From the NCBI RefSeq assembly GCF_012034205.1, contig NZ_JAATEM010000013.1, forward strand, positions 112,695 to 176,694: a DNA stretch of 64,000 nucleotides, given 5' to 3'. Shown one piece after another: positions 1-7,460 of the stretch; position 1 is the stretch's first letter, and the number at the start of each line of letters is the position of its first letter. Under the pieces are notes generated by a model, which was not told the origin of the DNA, ran no database searches, and was given only the letters and a program-made list of their open reading frames with translations. The translations under genes and the position numbers were made by a program. The DNA is from Streptomyces composti. Lineage in GTDB: Bacteria; Actinomycetota; Actinomycetes; Streptomycetales; Streptomycetaceae.

Positions 1-1633
1 CGTCGTCGACCACGCGGGTCAGCCGGCCGAGGCTGCCGATCTTCTCGACGATCTTGGCCTCGCCGTAGCCGGGGATGAACAGGGAGCCGATGTTCCAGAT
101 GACGGTGGAGACGGCCCGGGTCTCGTTGCCCTGGTTCCACTGGTCGGCGACGTCGTCGCCGATGAACATGTCGTACAGGATGGTGCCGCCGGTGCCCAGC
201 GAGGCGCCGCCCCAGTCCAGGATCGCGCCGAGGTAGTCGCCGTCGTCCCACTTGTCGCGTGCGTCGGCGGTGTTGTTCCACCACTCCTCGCCGAGCGACT
301 TGCCGTAGTCCGCCAGTCCCTCGACGGTCTCGATCGGGTTGGTGATGACGTCCCAGGCGCCGGTGATGTCGCCCCAGAGGCCGTCGACGAAGATGCCCTG
401 GCCGACCTGCTTGATCTGGTCGCCGGCGCAGCTGAAGAAGGCACCGAAGCCGGAGAAGCAGCCTTCGTCGTCGCCCTCGTCGCCGCCGTCCCCGTTGTTC
501 TCGGTGGGGTCCACGTACGGCGTCTCGTCGATCTCCTCCTCGTCCGACACGGGGTCGGCGGGGTTCACATCGTCGCCGGGGCCACCGTCGTCACCGGTTC
601 CGTTGTCGCCGTTCCCGTCGCCGTTGCCCGTGCCGCCGTTGTCGCCGTTGCCCGTGCCGCCGTTACCGCCGGTGTCTCCGTTGCCGCCGGTGCCGCCACC
701 GGTGCCGCCGCTGCCGCCCGTGTCACCGCCGGTGCCACCGTTGTTGCCGCCGGTGCCACCGTTGTTGCCGTTGTTGCCGCCGTTGTTGCCGCCGGTGTTG
801 CCTCCGACGGCACCGCCATTGCCGCCGGTACCGCCGTTCCCGCCGGTACCGCCGGTGTCACCACCGCGGTCGTCCCCGCCGCGGTTGCCGTCCCCCTGGC
901 CGTTGCCGTTTCCGTCCCCGGCGGTGACCGTGCCGTCGCCGCCCTCCGGGCCGGGGCAGGCGGCACCGGTGACCTTGCAGATCTGCGCCTGGATGCCGGT
1001 GAAGATCTGTGTGCCGAGCCCGCTGACGACCAGCGCGGCGATGATGGCGGCGACCACCGCGATCAGACCCGCGTACTCCACGGCCGTCTGCCCCTCGTCC
1101 CGGCGCCAGCGGATCATCCGGGCCAGGGAGAAGGGGCGGTACGGCGGGCGGGAGCCCTCCGGGAGGCGGTACCAGTCGCGGCTCTCCCGCCGGGTGAGGA
1201 AGTAGACGATCAGGATCGGCAGGAGCAGCTGGACGGCGCCCCGGGAAGACCCGTCCGTGATGTTGCCGATCGCCCCGAGGATCAGCCACCCCTGCACGGC
1301 GAGCAGCGCCGCCCAGGTCCGCGGGCCGCCGTTGCGCCGCGTGCGGCGCGCCAGCCACCAGCCGAGGGTGCCGGGCGCGGCGGCGTACGCGATCTGGGCG
1401 AGCAGCCGGCCGTCGACCGCGTCGTACGAACTCGCGGTCATCAGCAGGCCGATGCCGCCGAGCACGGTGACCGCGAAGAGGGTGTGGACGAGGACGAGGG
1501 CGAAGAGAAGCGGCCTGGGCAGGGCGGAACGCCGTCCGGAGGCCCCGGACGATCCGGAGGGCGGCACCGCCGCACCGCCCGCCGCTGCGCCGCCGCTCCC
1601 GCCGGCTCCGCTGACCCCCCCGACCGACGCCAT
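1..1633 (-). CDS. Large membrane protein with prepilin-type signal, Gly/Asn repeat linker and pre-toxin-like region (C-terminus cut by window edge)
   Basis: This frame stays open from the ATG at 1633 to base 1, giving 544 visible residues and no stop. An AGGGGGGAG ribosome site precedes the ATG. About four hydrophobic segments span residues 35-135. A class III (Flp/TadE) signal follows: Gly181 then QTAVEY with Glu at +5 and a hydrophobic helix to about 205. Residues 225-350 are a Gly/Asn/Thr/Asp repeat linker of GGTGGNGG type. The last 150 residues carry a Cys-containing segment, then NPIETVEGLADYGKS and SLFIPGYGEAKIVEK stretches that resemble pre-toxin modules of polymorphic toxins; that likeness is my recognition, not a search. 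Its promoter matches those of the Flp pilin and the gene at 17577. I infer a Tad-linked surface or secreted effector whose terminal domain lies off-window. The fold is unproven. Confidence 0.8.
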   Translation of the reverse strand, partial: MASVGGVSGAGGSGGAAAGGAAVPPSGSSGASGRRSALPRPLLFALVLVHTLFAVTVLGGIGLLMTASSYDAVDGRLLAQIAYAAAPGTLGWWLARRTRRNGGPRTWAALLAVQGWLILGAIGNITDGSSRGAVQLLLPILIVYFLTRRESRDWYRLPEGSRPPYRPFSLARMIRWRRDEGQTAVEYAGLIAVVAAIIAALVVSGLGTQIFTGIQAQICKVTGAACPGPEGGDGTVTAGDGNGNGQGDGNRGGDDRGGDTGGTGGNGGTGGNGGAVGGNTGGNNGGNNGNNGGTGGNNGGTGGDTGGSGGTGGGTGGNGDTGGNGGTGNGDNGGTGNGDGNGDNGTGDDGGPGDDVNPADPVSDEEEIDETPYVDPTENNGDGGDEGDDEGCFSGFGAFFSCAGDQIKQVGQGIFVDGLWGDITGAWDVITNPIETVEGLADYGKSLGEEWWNNTADARDKWDDGDYLGAILDWGGASLGTGGTILYDMFIGDDVADQWNQGNETRAVSTVIWNIGSLFIPGYGEAKIVEKIGSLGRLTRVVDD

Positions 1634-1700
1634 GCCGACTCCCCCCTCGGACCCTCAAGTGGCGTGCTCGAGCGCGGCCTTCGCGGCCGCGCATCCGGCG

Positions 1701-1757
1701 AGCCTAGGGAGGGACTCCCGGGAGGGCATGGGCCCGTGGGCCCAATGACGAGCCCAA
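1701..1757 (-). promoter_or_regulatory. Prepilin-type promoter with TGGGCCC direct repeats (copy 1)
   Basis: Read on the minus strand, TGGGCT begins at 1756 and TGGGCCC at 1744, exactly 12 bp apart. A -10-like TAGGCT lies at 1706-1701, 38 bp after the second repeat, and no good -35 is present. The same layout precedes the Flp pilin gene (7440-7372) and the gene at 17577, which suggests a common activator. The start codon is 105 bp downstream of the second repeat. Confidence 0.6.
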
Positions 1758-1809
1758 ATCCGTGCCGGGAAGCGGAAGCTCAGGGGGCGAAGGGGTGGGA
1801 AACGGGCGA

Positions 1810-3180
1810 TCAGAAGATGCGCTGGCCGGGGGTGAGGACGCCGTCCGGGTCGTAGCGCCGCCGGGCGGCGGCGAACTCGTCCCAGAACGGACCGAAGTGG
1901 CGGGCCCAGTCGTCCCGGGTGAGCGGCACCGAGCCGATCGGGTACCAGCGGCCGCCCGCCTCCACCGTCACGTCGTACTGGCGGCGGTTGGCGGCGACCA
2001 TCTCCTCGGCCGGGTGCGCGTCCTCGGACGCGGTCTTCAGGAGGGAGAAGAGGTAGACCAGCTCCCCGTCCGGCATCACCGGGAGCGGGGTGGTGCACTT
2101 GGCGGTCAGCACGGGGTACAGCAGGATGACCGCGCTTCGCCCGAGGGCCTCGGCCTCGAGACCGTCGAGCGTCCTGGTGACGACCTGATGGACGCTGGAG
2201 GCGGGAAGCAGGCTGTCGTACCACGGGTGGGGCCGCTGCCACTCCCCCATGGCCTCGAACTCCTTCACCAAGGGGGCGAGCCGGTTGAGGAAGTCGAAGT
2301 AGCCGATGTCCTGAGCCTCCGCGGAGAGAGCTCCGAGGTCGTCCGTGAGCCGGGTGTCGTCGGCGGCGGTGGCGTCGTAGGCGGCGGCCTCCAGCATGTA
2401 GGCCCAGCCGTCCGGGGTGCGCAGGACCTGGCCTATGAGATAGTCGAAGCGCGCTTCCCGGATCAGTCTCTCCTGCTGCGCGGTGAGCGCGGCGACGCTC
2501 GGGTACATCAGCGTGTAGAAGCGGACGGAGCGGGGAGCGGGCACCAGGCGCAGGGCGGCCCGGGTGATGATCGCGCACTGCCCGAGCCCGCCGAGGGCGG
2601 CCCGGAACAGGTCGGGCCGCGCGGTGGGCGAGCAGGTCGTCAGTTCGCCCTCCCCGGTGACGACCTGAAGCTCGAGGACGTTGGCGACCTGGGTGCCGTG
2701 CCGGCCGATCTGCCCGCCCAGACCGCCGGCGGACAGCGTGCCGCCCACGGACAGCTCCAGGTAGTCGGTGAAGGCCGGCGGGGTGAGCCCCTTTCCGAGG
2801 CAGGCCCGGACCAGCGCGCTCCACCGCGCCCCCGCCTGCACCACGGCCACGGCGGCGTCCTCCCGCACCTCGACGGAGTCCAGCGCCCCGAGGTCGATGA
2901 CGACACCGGACGGAACCTGGGCCTGCCCGTAGGTCGAGTGTCCCTGCCCCCGTGCGGCCACCTGCAGTCCGCGTTCCCTGCAGTAGCGCACCATCGTGGC
3001 GACGTCCTCGGGCGAGCCGGGTCTGAGCACCGCGGCGGGTTCCTGGCGGATCAGCCCGCCGAAGTCACTCGCCGCGGTGGCCAGCGAGGCCGCGTCGAAG
3101 CGGAGTTCGCCGTCCAGGTCGGGCACGTCGTCGAAGGCGCCGGGGACGGTCACGGGGGCGGTGGGACGGGCAGACGTCAC
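1810..3180 (-). CDS. FAD-linked oxidase (cytokinin-dehydrogenase / berberine-bridge type)
   Basis: This encodes a 456-residue flavoprotein of the FAD_binding_4 (PCMH-type) family. The FAD domain covers about 45-220. It contains RGQGHS with His81 at the position that covalently binds FAD in cytokinin dehydrogenases, followed by the glycine-rich GGTLSAGGLGGQIGRHG stretch. The C-terminal half looks like the cytokinin-dehydrogenase substrate domain and ends in the typical YDPDGVLTPGQRIF. The GTG start at 3180 has GGAG five bases upstream. No secretion signal is visible, so it is probably cytoplasmic. The substrate cannot be deduced; it could oxidise an amine, alcohol or cytokinin-like compound. 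It stands alone between the prepilin-like gene and the HATPase gene. Confidence 0.85.
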   Translation of the reverse strand: MTSARPTAPVTVPGAFDDVPDLDGELRFDAASLATAASDFGGLIRQEPAAVLRPGSPEDVATMVRYCRERGLQVAARGQGHSTYGQAQVPSGVVIDLGALDSVEVREDAAVAVVQAGARWSALVRACLGKGLTPPAFTDYLELSVGGTLSAGGLGGQIGRHGTQVANVLELQVVTGEGELTTCSPTARPDLFRAALGGLGQCAIITRAALRLVPAPRSVRFYTLMYPSVAALTAQQERLIREARFDYLIGQVLRTPDGWAYMLEAAAYDATAADDTRLTDDLGALSAEAQDIGYFDFLNRLAPLVKEFEAMGEWQRPHPWYDSLLPASSVHQVVTRTLDGLEAEALGRSAVILLYPVLTAKCTTPLPVMPDGELVYLFSLLKTASEDAHPAEEMVAANRRQYDVTVEAGGRWYPIGSVPLTRDDWARHFGPFWDEFAAARRRYDPDGVLTPGQRIF

Positions 3181-3344
3181 GCGTACTCCATGCGGTCTCG
3201 GGGCGGCGGCAGGGCTCGGGCGCGCCGGCTTCCCGCAGATGTCGGCACAACTGCGGCTTCAGCACATTCTGATCACGTACTGATCGGAAGTTCCGTGAAA
3301 AGCCCAAGTGGTGGAACCCGTTCCGCTTGTCCTCCGTAGCGGGA

Positions 3345-3854
3345 TCAGGGATGGCAGCCGGCGTACTCACGGCTGGTACGCCTGGGGAGAACGGCCCACA
3401 TCCGGGTGCCGCCGCCCGGCTCTCTCGCGTCGCCGAAACCCCAGTCACCGGAGCAGCTCTTCACCACACAGGCCAGAAGCCGGAGCGCAGCCCGCCGCCG
3501 GGCGTCGCAGGCGGCGGCCAGACGGGGGTGGGTGTGACACGGATGCGCGTCGAAGACGATCACGCGCAGGGCGTCGTCCCGGTAGCGGAGGGAGAGGTAG
3601 GCGTCGGTGAACGGCGCTAACCGGTAGGCACAGGCGGTGAGTTCGCCGACCACCTGGATCGCGGCGTCCGCCATCTCCTCCAGACCGTGCGACGTGAGGA
3701 CCGCGCGGGTCACCGTACGGGCGATCGATGGACTGTGCGGGGCGGCCGGGAGAGTGAGGCTGTAGGAGAGGCCTTCGGGAGAGGGCGGGGCGGACGCCGA
3801 GCCGTCGGGGCGGTCGGGCGCGGCGATCGGACAGAGGGAGCCGGAAACAGGCAT
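3345..3854 (-). CDS. Degenerate HATPase (RsbW-type ATP-binding) regulatory protein
   Basis: A 169-residue protein of the large Streptomyces family of stand-alone GHKL ATPase-fold proteins related to anti-sigma kinases. The N box reads ELTACAY (71-77), where the canonical form is ELVTNA, so the Mg-binding Asn is replaced by Cys. FDAHP (101-105) is a degenerate G1 box, and WGFGDA followed by GGGTRMWAVLP is the usual C-terminal signature. ATP hydrolysis or kinase activity is therefore doubtful. It is divergent from the XRE/DUF397 pair across a 272-bp intergenic region; such trios recur in Streptomyces and probably form a regulatory module. The partner is unknown. Confidence 0.75.
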   Translation of the reverse strand: MPVSGSLCPIAAPDRPDGSASAPPSPEGLSYSLTLPAAPHSPSIARTVTRAVLTSHGLEEMADAAIQVVGELTACAYRLAPFTDAYLSLRYRDDALRVIVFDAHPCHTHPRLAAACDARRRAALRLLACVVKSCSGDWGFGDAREPGGGTRMWAVLPRRTSREYAGCHP

Positions 3855-4126
3855 GGAGCATTCCGTTCAAGGGCGGGGCGTTGATGGGTTGATGGTTCGG
3901 ACCGGTGGCTTGTCTCCCTGACGCGGACGCCACCCCTCCCAGGGCAGGAGAGTGCGGGCGGGCCGCGCGATGCACTTCCGGTCCAGCGCTTCGCGGTCGA
4001 CCTGTCACGGACGGTAGAGGAATTCGGTGGCAAAGTGCCACTGGATCTGAGCAATTGCCACTCGTGTGGGTGGACCGTGGCCCCGTGAGGGGGCAGACTG
4101 ACGCCGCTACCGGGAGGAAGTGACAC

Positions 4127-5050
4127 ATGCCACCGAGGGCGACGCCCACCGAGCGCCAGAAGCGACTGGGCGCGGAGCTGCGCAAGATGCGTCTCGCAGC
4201 GGAGCTGTCCACGGAGTACGCAGCCGGGCTGCTCGGCATCGACCGGACGAAGATCTCCAACATTGAGGCAGGCGTCCGGACCATCACCCCCGAGCGTCTG
4301 CGCACTCTCGCCTGCAATTACGACTGCCGCGACGAGGCATACGTCGACGCCCTGGTGCAGATGGCCAGCGACCGCACGCGCGGGTGGTGGGAGGTGTACC
4401 GCGGCCAACTGCCCGCCGGGCTCCTGGACATCGCGGAGCTGGAGTGGAACGCCAAGGCGGTGCGCGCGGGTCTGGCCATGCACGTGCCGGGACTCCTGCA
4501 GAACGACGCCTACGCCCGCACACTGTTCGCCGCGGCACTGCCGCCGCTGTCACCCGCAGAGATCGAACTGCGCGTCGCCCACCGTATGCAGCGCCAGCAG
4601 GTGCTCCACCGGGAGAATCCGATCACCTACGTGGGATACGTCCACGAGGCGGCGCTGCGCGTGGAGTTCGGCGGCCGGAAGGTCATGCGGGCACAGCTCG
4701 ACCACCTCTGCGAGCTGTCCGAGCGGCAGAACATCGACGTGCGCGTCATCCCGTTCAGCGCCGGCGCCTTCCCCGGGGCCGGGCAGGCCGTGACGTACGC
4801 GGAGGCCGTGGTCCCCCAGCTCGACACCGTGGAACTGGATTCGGCTCACGGCCCCGAGTTCCTGCACGGGCAGTCACAGCTGGACAAGTACCGCGCCCAC
4901 CTGGACTGGATGGAGGGCGCGTGTCACTCTCGACGGCGGACTCACGTGACTTCATCCGCAGCATCGCCAGCGACTTGTGAGGAGAGCCGATGCAAGACAT
5001 CGCCTGGGAAGAGCCGTACTGCGCCGAGGGCGCCAACTGCTTCCGCATAG
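4127..5050 (+). CDS. XRE-family HTH regulator (DUF5753 type) with a frameshifted C-terminus
   Basis: This is a DNA-binding regulator with an N-terminal helix-turn-helix at about residues 13-70 (LGAELRKMRL to GVRTITPERL). The DUF5753 effector domain covers about 95-262, including GLLQNDAYARTLF and RMQRQQVL. The ATG at 4127 has a GGGAGGAAG site. The family normally ends in LSTADSRDFIRSIA-type sequence, and exactly that sequence lies in the other frame up to a TGA at 4978-4980. Removing 2 bp from the GCGCG run at 4918-4922 would restore it. As written, the frame continues through about 45 unrelated residues and overlaps the DUF397 gene to 5050. This could be a recent mutation, a slippage site or a sequencing error. 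It pairs with the downstream gene. Confidence 0.8.
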   Translation: MPPRATPTERQKRLGAELRKMRLAAELSTEYAAGLLGIDRTKISNIEAGVRTITPERLRTLACNYDCRDEAYVDALVQMASDRTRGWWEVYRGQLPAGLLDIAELEWNAKAVRAGLAMHVPGLLQNDAYARTLFAAALPPLSPAEIELRVAHRMQRQQVLHRENPITYVGYVHEAALRVEFGGRKVMRAQLDHLCELSERQNIDVRVIPFSAGAFPGAGQAVTYAEAVVPQLDTVELDSAHGPEFLHGQSQLDKYRAHLDWMEGACHSRRRTHVTSSAASPATCEESRCKTSPGKSRTAPRAPTASA

Positions 5051-5181
5051 GTACCGACGGCGACGGCAACGCCTATATCGCCCTCGCCGGGCAGGAGGAC
5101 GCGCCCCTCAAGGACAGCCGGGACGCCCTGCGCGCCCTCATCCGCGGCATCAAGGCAGGCAAGGCGGATCACCTGCTGTGA
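4990..5181 (+). CDS. DUF397-family small protein
   Basis: A 63-residue protein with the DUF397 pattern: an N-terminal Trp, a Cys-containing centre (EGANCFRIG), then LKDSRDALRALIRGIKAGKADHLL. These proteins almost always follow an XRE/DUF5753 regulator and are thought to modulate it, though the mechanism is poorly known. TGAGGAGAG just upstream serves as the ribosome site and contains the regulator's original stop at 4980. In the present sequence the frameshifted regulator frame runs across this gene's first 61 bases, which could disturb coupled translation. Confidence 0.8.
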   Translation: MQDIAWEEPYCAEGANCFRIGTDGDGNAYIALAGQEDAPLKDSRDALRALIRGIKAGKADHLL

Positions 5182-5189
5182 GCGAGCGC

Positions 5190-5229
5190 GGGCCGCTCAC
5201 CCCCGCCCGTGCGGGACGGCGAGCGGCCC
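5190..5229. terminator. Bidirectional hairpin terminator between convergent genes
   Basis: GGGCCGCTC (5190-5198) pairs perfectly with GAGCGGCCC (5221-5229), and an inner CCCGC/GCGGG stem lies in the loop. It sits between the DUF397 gene (ending 5181) and the convergent OmpA-domain gene (ending 5242). It has no U-tract, as is common for Streptomyces terminators. Confidence 0.65.
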
Positions 5230-5241
5230 GGCGTTCTCCGG

Positions 5242-5889
5242 TCAGTTCTCGGCGCGCGGGAAGGAGACCTCCACCCGGCGGTTCTTCTTCCGGCCGGCCT
5301 CGGTGGAGTTGTCGGCGATCGGGTACTGCTCGCCGTAACCGCGAACCTCGTAGGTGATGTCGGAGTCGTTCAGCTCGTCCTCCAGAACACCGTGCACGGC
5401 GTTCGCCCGCTTGCGGGACAGCACGTCTCCGTGGGCGGCGGACCCCAGGTTGTCCGTGAAGCCGAAGACGCGGACCTTCGTCGCGTTCTGCGCCTTGATC
5501 TCCTCGGCGATCTCCGCGATCCGGGACTTCGCCTTCGAGCTGAGCTTGGCGCTGTCCTTGCCGAACAGCACCTCCGCCTGAAGGGCGAACTTCACGTCCG
5601 TGTTGGTGTCCTCACGGCGCTCGTCACCGCTTTGGTCTTCGACAACCTGCTTGATGTCGAGAACCTTGGGCTCGGCGAGCGTGGCGCCGTCGGGGAGCTT
5701 GAGGTCCGGATCGTTGGCGTCCACCTTCACGGGAGCGGAGGGCTTGGCCTCGGTGCCCGGGGGGACGCTGGGGCCGTCGTCGGCGGAGGCGAGCGCTGCG
5801 CCGTAGACGTTCGTGGCGATCAGGAAGGTCGTCGCGGTCAGGGTCAGGGCCAGCCGCGATGGCGTGGGGCGCGTGTAGTTACGTGTCAT
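5242..5889 (-). CDS. OmpA-family peptidoglycan-binding exported protein
   Basis: A 215-residue exported protein. Residues 1-36 form a Sec signal (basic start, LALTLTATTFLIAT core, ALASA cleavage-like end). A low-complexity stretch follows, then an OmpA C-terminal domain from about 100 to 212. It shows GFTDNLGSAAHGDVLSRKRA and GYGEQYPIADNSTEAGRKKN, the hallmark of domains that bind diaminopimelate-containing peptidoglycan. The ATG at 5889 is preferred because GTGAGG lies at good distance; a GTG at 5901 overlaps the previous stop and is the alternative. It is the last gene after the Flp pilin, Tad-like protein and lipoprotein, so it may anchor the apparatus to the cell wall. That role is inferred. 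Confidence 0.85.
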   Translation of the reverse strand: MTRNYTRPTPSRLALTLTATTFLIATNVYGAALASADDGPSVPPGTEAKPSAPVKVDANDPDLKLPDGATLAEPKVLDIKQVVEDQSGDERREDTNTDVKFALQAEVLFGKDSAKLSSKAKSRIAEIAEEIKAQNATKVRVFGFTDNLGSAAHGDVLSRKRANAVHGVLEDELNDSDITYEVRGYGEQYPIADNSTEAGRKKNRRVEVSFPRAEN

Positions 5890-5897
5890 GGCCGGCC

Positions 5898-6470
5898 TCA
5901 CCCAGAGATCTGGATGGTGGCGCTGGCGAACGTCGGCAGTTGGAAGGTGACTTCGCTTGCGTCCTTTGGTGGTGCAGGGAACTGCATGAAGACGGGAATC
6001 GAAGCCCCGGCCTTGATGCGCGGCATGTCAGTGGTCGTGAGAGGACGGCCGTCGGTATCCCGCAGCACGTAGTAGCGCTTCTTGTTGGCAGAATCCACGA
6101 GGGTGGCGCCGCCTAGCGATGCCCCGTGCCGCATGATCTCCGTTTCGTCTCCGCGCGTCTCAATAGGTACACGCACGGGGTCGGACCCTTCGTTCTTGAT
6201 TTCACCACTCACCGTAACGAATCCGCCGGCGTCCCGAGCGGCAGAGGTGAGCTTGAGCATCAATCCGTCCTCGCCCTTGAGCTCGGCCAGCACCTCGTCC
6301 TGCCCTTCCTGAGGACTCTTGCCGGCGTCTTTGGAGGCTGAGCTGGAGGATTCGGGCTTCTTGTCCTCGTTCCCCGCTCCACCGCAACCAGCCAGGCCCA
6401 GGGTCAGTCCGGCCACAGCGGTCAGCACGACCATCCCCCTGCGGGCCTTCGTAGTGAACCGCATGCTCAT
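5898..6470 (-). CDS. Predicted lipoprotein of the Tad locus
   Basis: A 190-residue protein with a type II signal peptide: a basic start, a hydrophobic core and lipobox LGLAGC, so Cys29 should be lipidated. A Ser/Lys/Glu-rich tether precedes a beta-rich domain (about 65-190) resembling DUF4352-like lipoprotein domains; the resemblance is weak. AAGGAAG upstream supports the ATG at 6470. The stop at 5898 sits against the OmpA-domain gene, so the two are probably co-translated. An accessory or anchoring role for the Tad pilus is inferred from position only. Confidence 0.8.
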   Translation of the reverse strand: MSMRFTTKARRGMVVLTAVAGLTLGLAGCGGAGNEDKKPESSSSASKDAGKSPQEGQDEVLAELKGEDGLMLKLTSAARDAGGFVTVSGEIKNEGSDPVRVPIETRGDETEIMRHGASLGGATLVDSANKKRYYVLRDTDGRPLTTTDMPRIKAGASIPVFMQFPAPPKDASEVTFQLPTFASATIQISG

Positions 6471-6504
6471 GCCTCTGCTTCCTTCATCACTCGTCGTTCG
6501 CTTC

Positions 6505-7107
6505 TCAGTCGGCCAGGTGGACGTCGAACAGGTCCTCGGGCTTGGGCAGCAGATCCTTGGGATCCTTCGGGTCGAGCTTCCACTGCCGGTCCTTGCAAGT
6601 GAGCAAGGGAAGTGTCTCCCCGTCTTCCTCCCACCCCAGGAGATTGAACGTGCAGAGAGGCTCGATCACCGCGGTGGCGGATTCCTGCGACTTTTTGTTC
6701 TCCGTACCAGGCACGATGGAGTCGCCCACGGTGTCCTTCGTCTCGACCTCGACCGTGTAGCCCAGGAATCCTTCCGGCACGCACTCGAGAACAGTCGCGT
6801 CGTTCTGCGCCGCGAGCTGGTGCGCCCGCCAGCAGGACGGTCCCACTCCCTGCGCCTTGCCGTCGAAGATGTCCTGCCACTTGGTGGGGTCGAGAAGATT
6901 CTTCAACCAGGCGCCGGTGAGCTGGTCACGCCGGTCCTGGGCCGCTGCCAGAGCTGCCGCATCCGCGGCAGTCTGAGCCTCGTTCCGATTCGCTGCGGCC
7001 TGGCCGACCGCAAGGTACGCGAACGCGAGGAAGAGCAGGCCCCCCACCACAGTGATGTAGATGGGGAAGGCCTGCCCTGCGTCGCCGTGGCGAAGGCGCC
7101 GGATCAA
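6505..7107 (-). CDS. TadE/TadG-like pseudopilin-type protein
   Basis: The 200-residue product starts RRLRHGDAGQAF followed by a hydrophobic segment (about 14-33), then AANRNEAQTAADAAALAAAQ. That is the classic N-terminal pattern of TadG/TadE-like and DUF4244-like proteins (Gly-Gln before the membrane helix, then an Ala-rich amphipathic helix). The rest is a soluble extracellular region with several Cys and a Lys/Asp/Pro-rich end. The start is a TTG at 7107 whose TTGA overlaps the pilin stop, indicating translational coupling; no in-frame ATG or GTG fits better. It is probably a minor pilin or assembly factor of the same operon as the Flp pilin. Confidence 0.75.
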   Translation of the reverse strand: MIRRLRHGDAGQAFPIYITVVGGLLFLAFAYLAVGQAAANRNEAQTAADAAALAAAQDRRDQLTGAWLKNLLDPTKWQDIFDGKAQGVGPSCWRAHQLAAQNDATVLECVPEGFLGYTVEVETKDTVGDSIVPGTENKKSQESATAVIEPLCTFNLLGWEEDGETLPLLTCKDRQWKLDPKDPKDLLPKPEDLFDVHLAD

Positions 7108-7298
7108 CCGGTGACCTCGTCGATCCTGTCCGTGATCGCCTCGTAGATCGACTCGCCGATATCCGTCCCCGTGATCGCCAGCACGATCGCCACGACCACC
7201 GCGATGATGCCCAGGTACTCCACCGCGGTCTGGCCCTTGTCGTTGCGGGCGGCGCGGGTCTGGAGGTACGCGACCGTCGTGTTGATCCAGTTGCTCAT
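7104..7298 (-). CDS. Flp-type major pilin
   Basis: A 64-residue Flp pilin. The leader is MSNWINTTVAYLQTRAARNDKG, processed after Gly22 by a prepilin peptidase. The mature protein begins QTAVEYLG with Glu at +5 and continues into the hydrophobic helix IIAVVVAIVLAIT, ending in a short acidic tail. The ATG at 7298 has GGAGGGGA upstream. It probably forms the filament of the Tad machine encoded next to it. It has its own promoter with the TGGGCCC repeats and is translationally coupled to the next gene. No prepilin peptidase gene is present in this window. Confidence 0.9.
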   Translation of the reverse strand: MSNWINTTVAYLQTRAARNDKGQTAVEYLGIIAVVVAIVLAITGTDIGESIYEAITDRIDEVTG

Positions 7299-7371
7299 GG
7301 TGTTCCCCTCCGGCTGACGCTGGTGTTGCGGCCCCCGTCGTCTCCTTCGCGGTACCGCTTTCGACACCAGA

Positions 7372-7440
7372 AACGTACGGCCGGACACCCCGCCCGCCAG
7401 AGGGTCCCAGGGCCCAATCGCGGGCCCAATCGCGGGCCCA
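7372..7440 (-). promoter_or_regulatory. Prepilin-type promoter with three TGGGCCC direct repeats (copy 2)
   Basis: On the minus strand TGGGCCC begins at 7440, 7428 and 7416, each 12 bp apart with GCGAT between, followed by TGGGACCC at 7409. TACGTT at 7377-7372 is the -10-like box, 39 bp after the third repeat. The pilin ATG is at 7298. The nearly identical geometry at the two other prepilin-type genes is the main evidence for a shared operator. Confidence 0.65.
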
Positions 7441-7460
7441 GTTCTTCATCTGCATGACCG

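Noticed and set aside
565..966. Tandem repeats as a possible CRISPR or minisatellite
   Set aside because: They are the coding sequence of the Gly/Asn-rich linker and show no spacer structure.
1762..3339. Long plus-strand open frames opposite the FAD oxidase
   Set aside because: They are antisense shadows of a high-GC gene; the minus-strand product has clear family motifs and a ribosome site.
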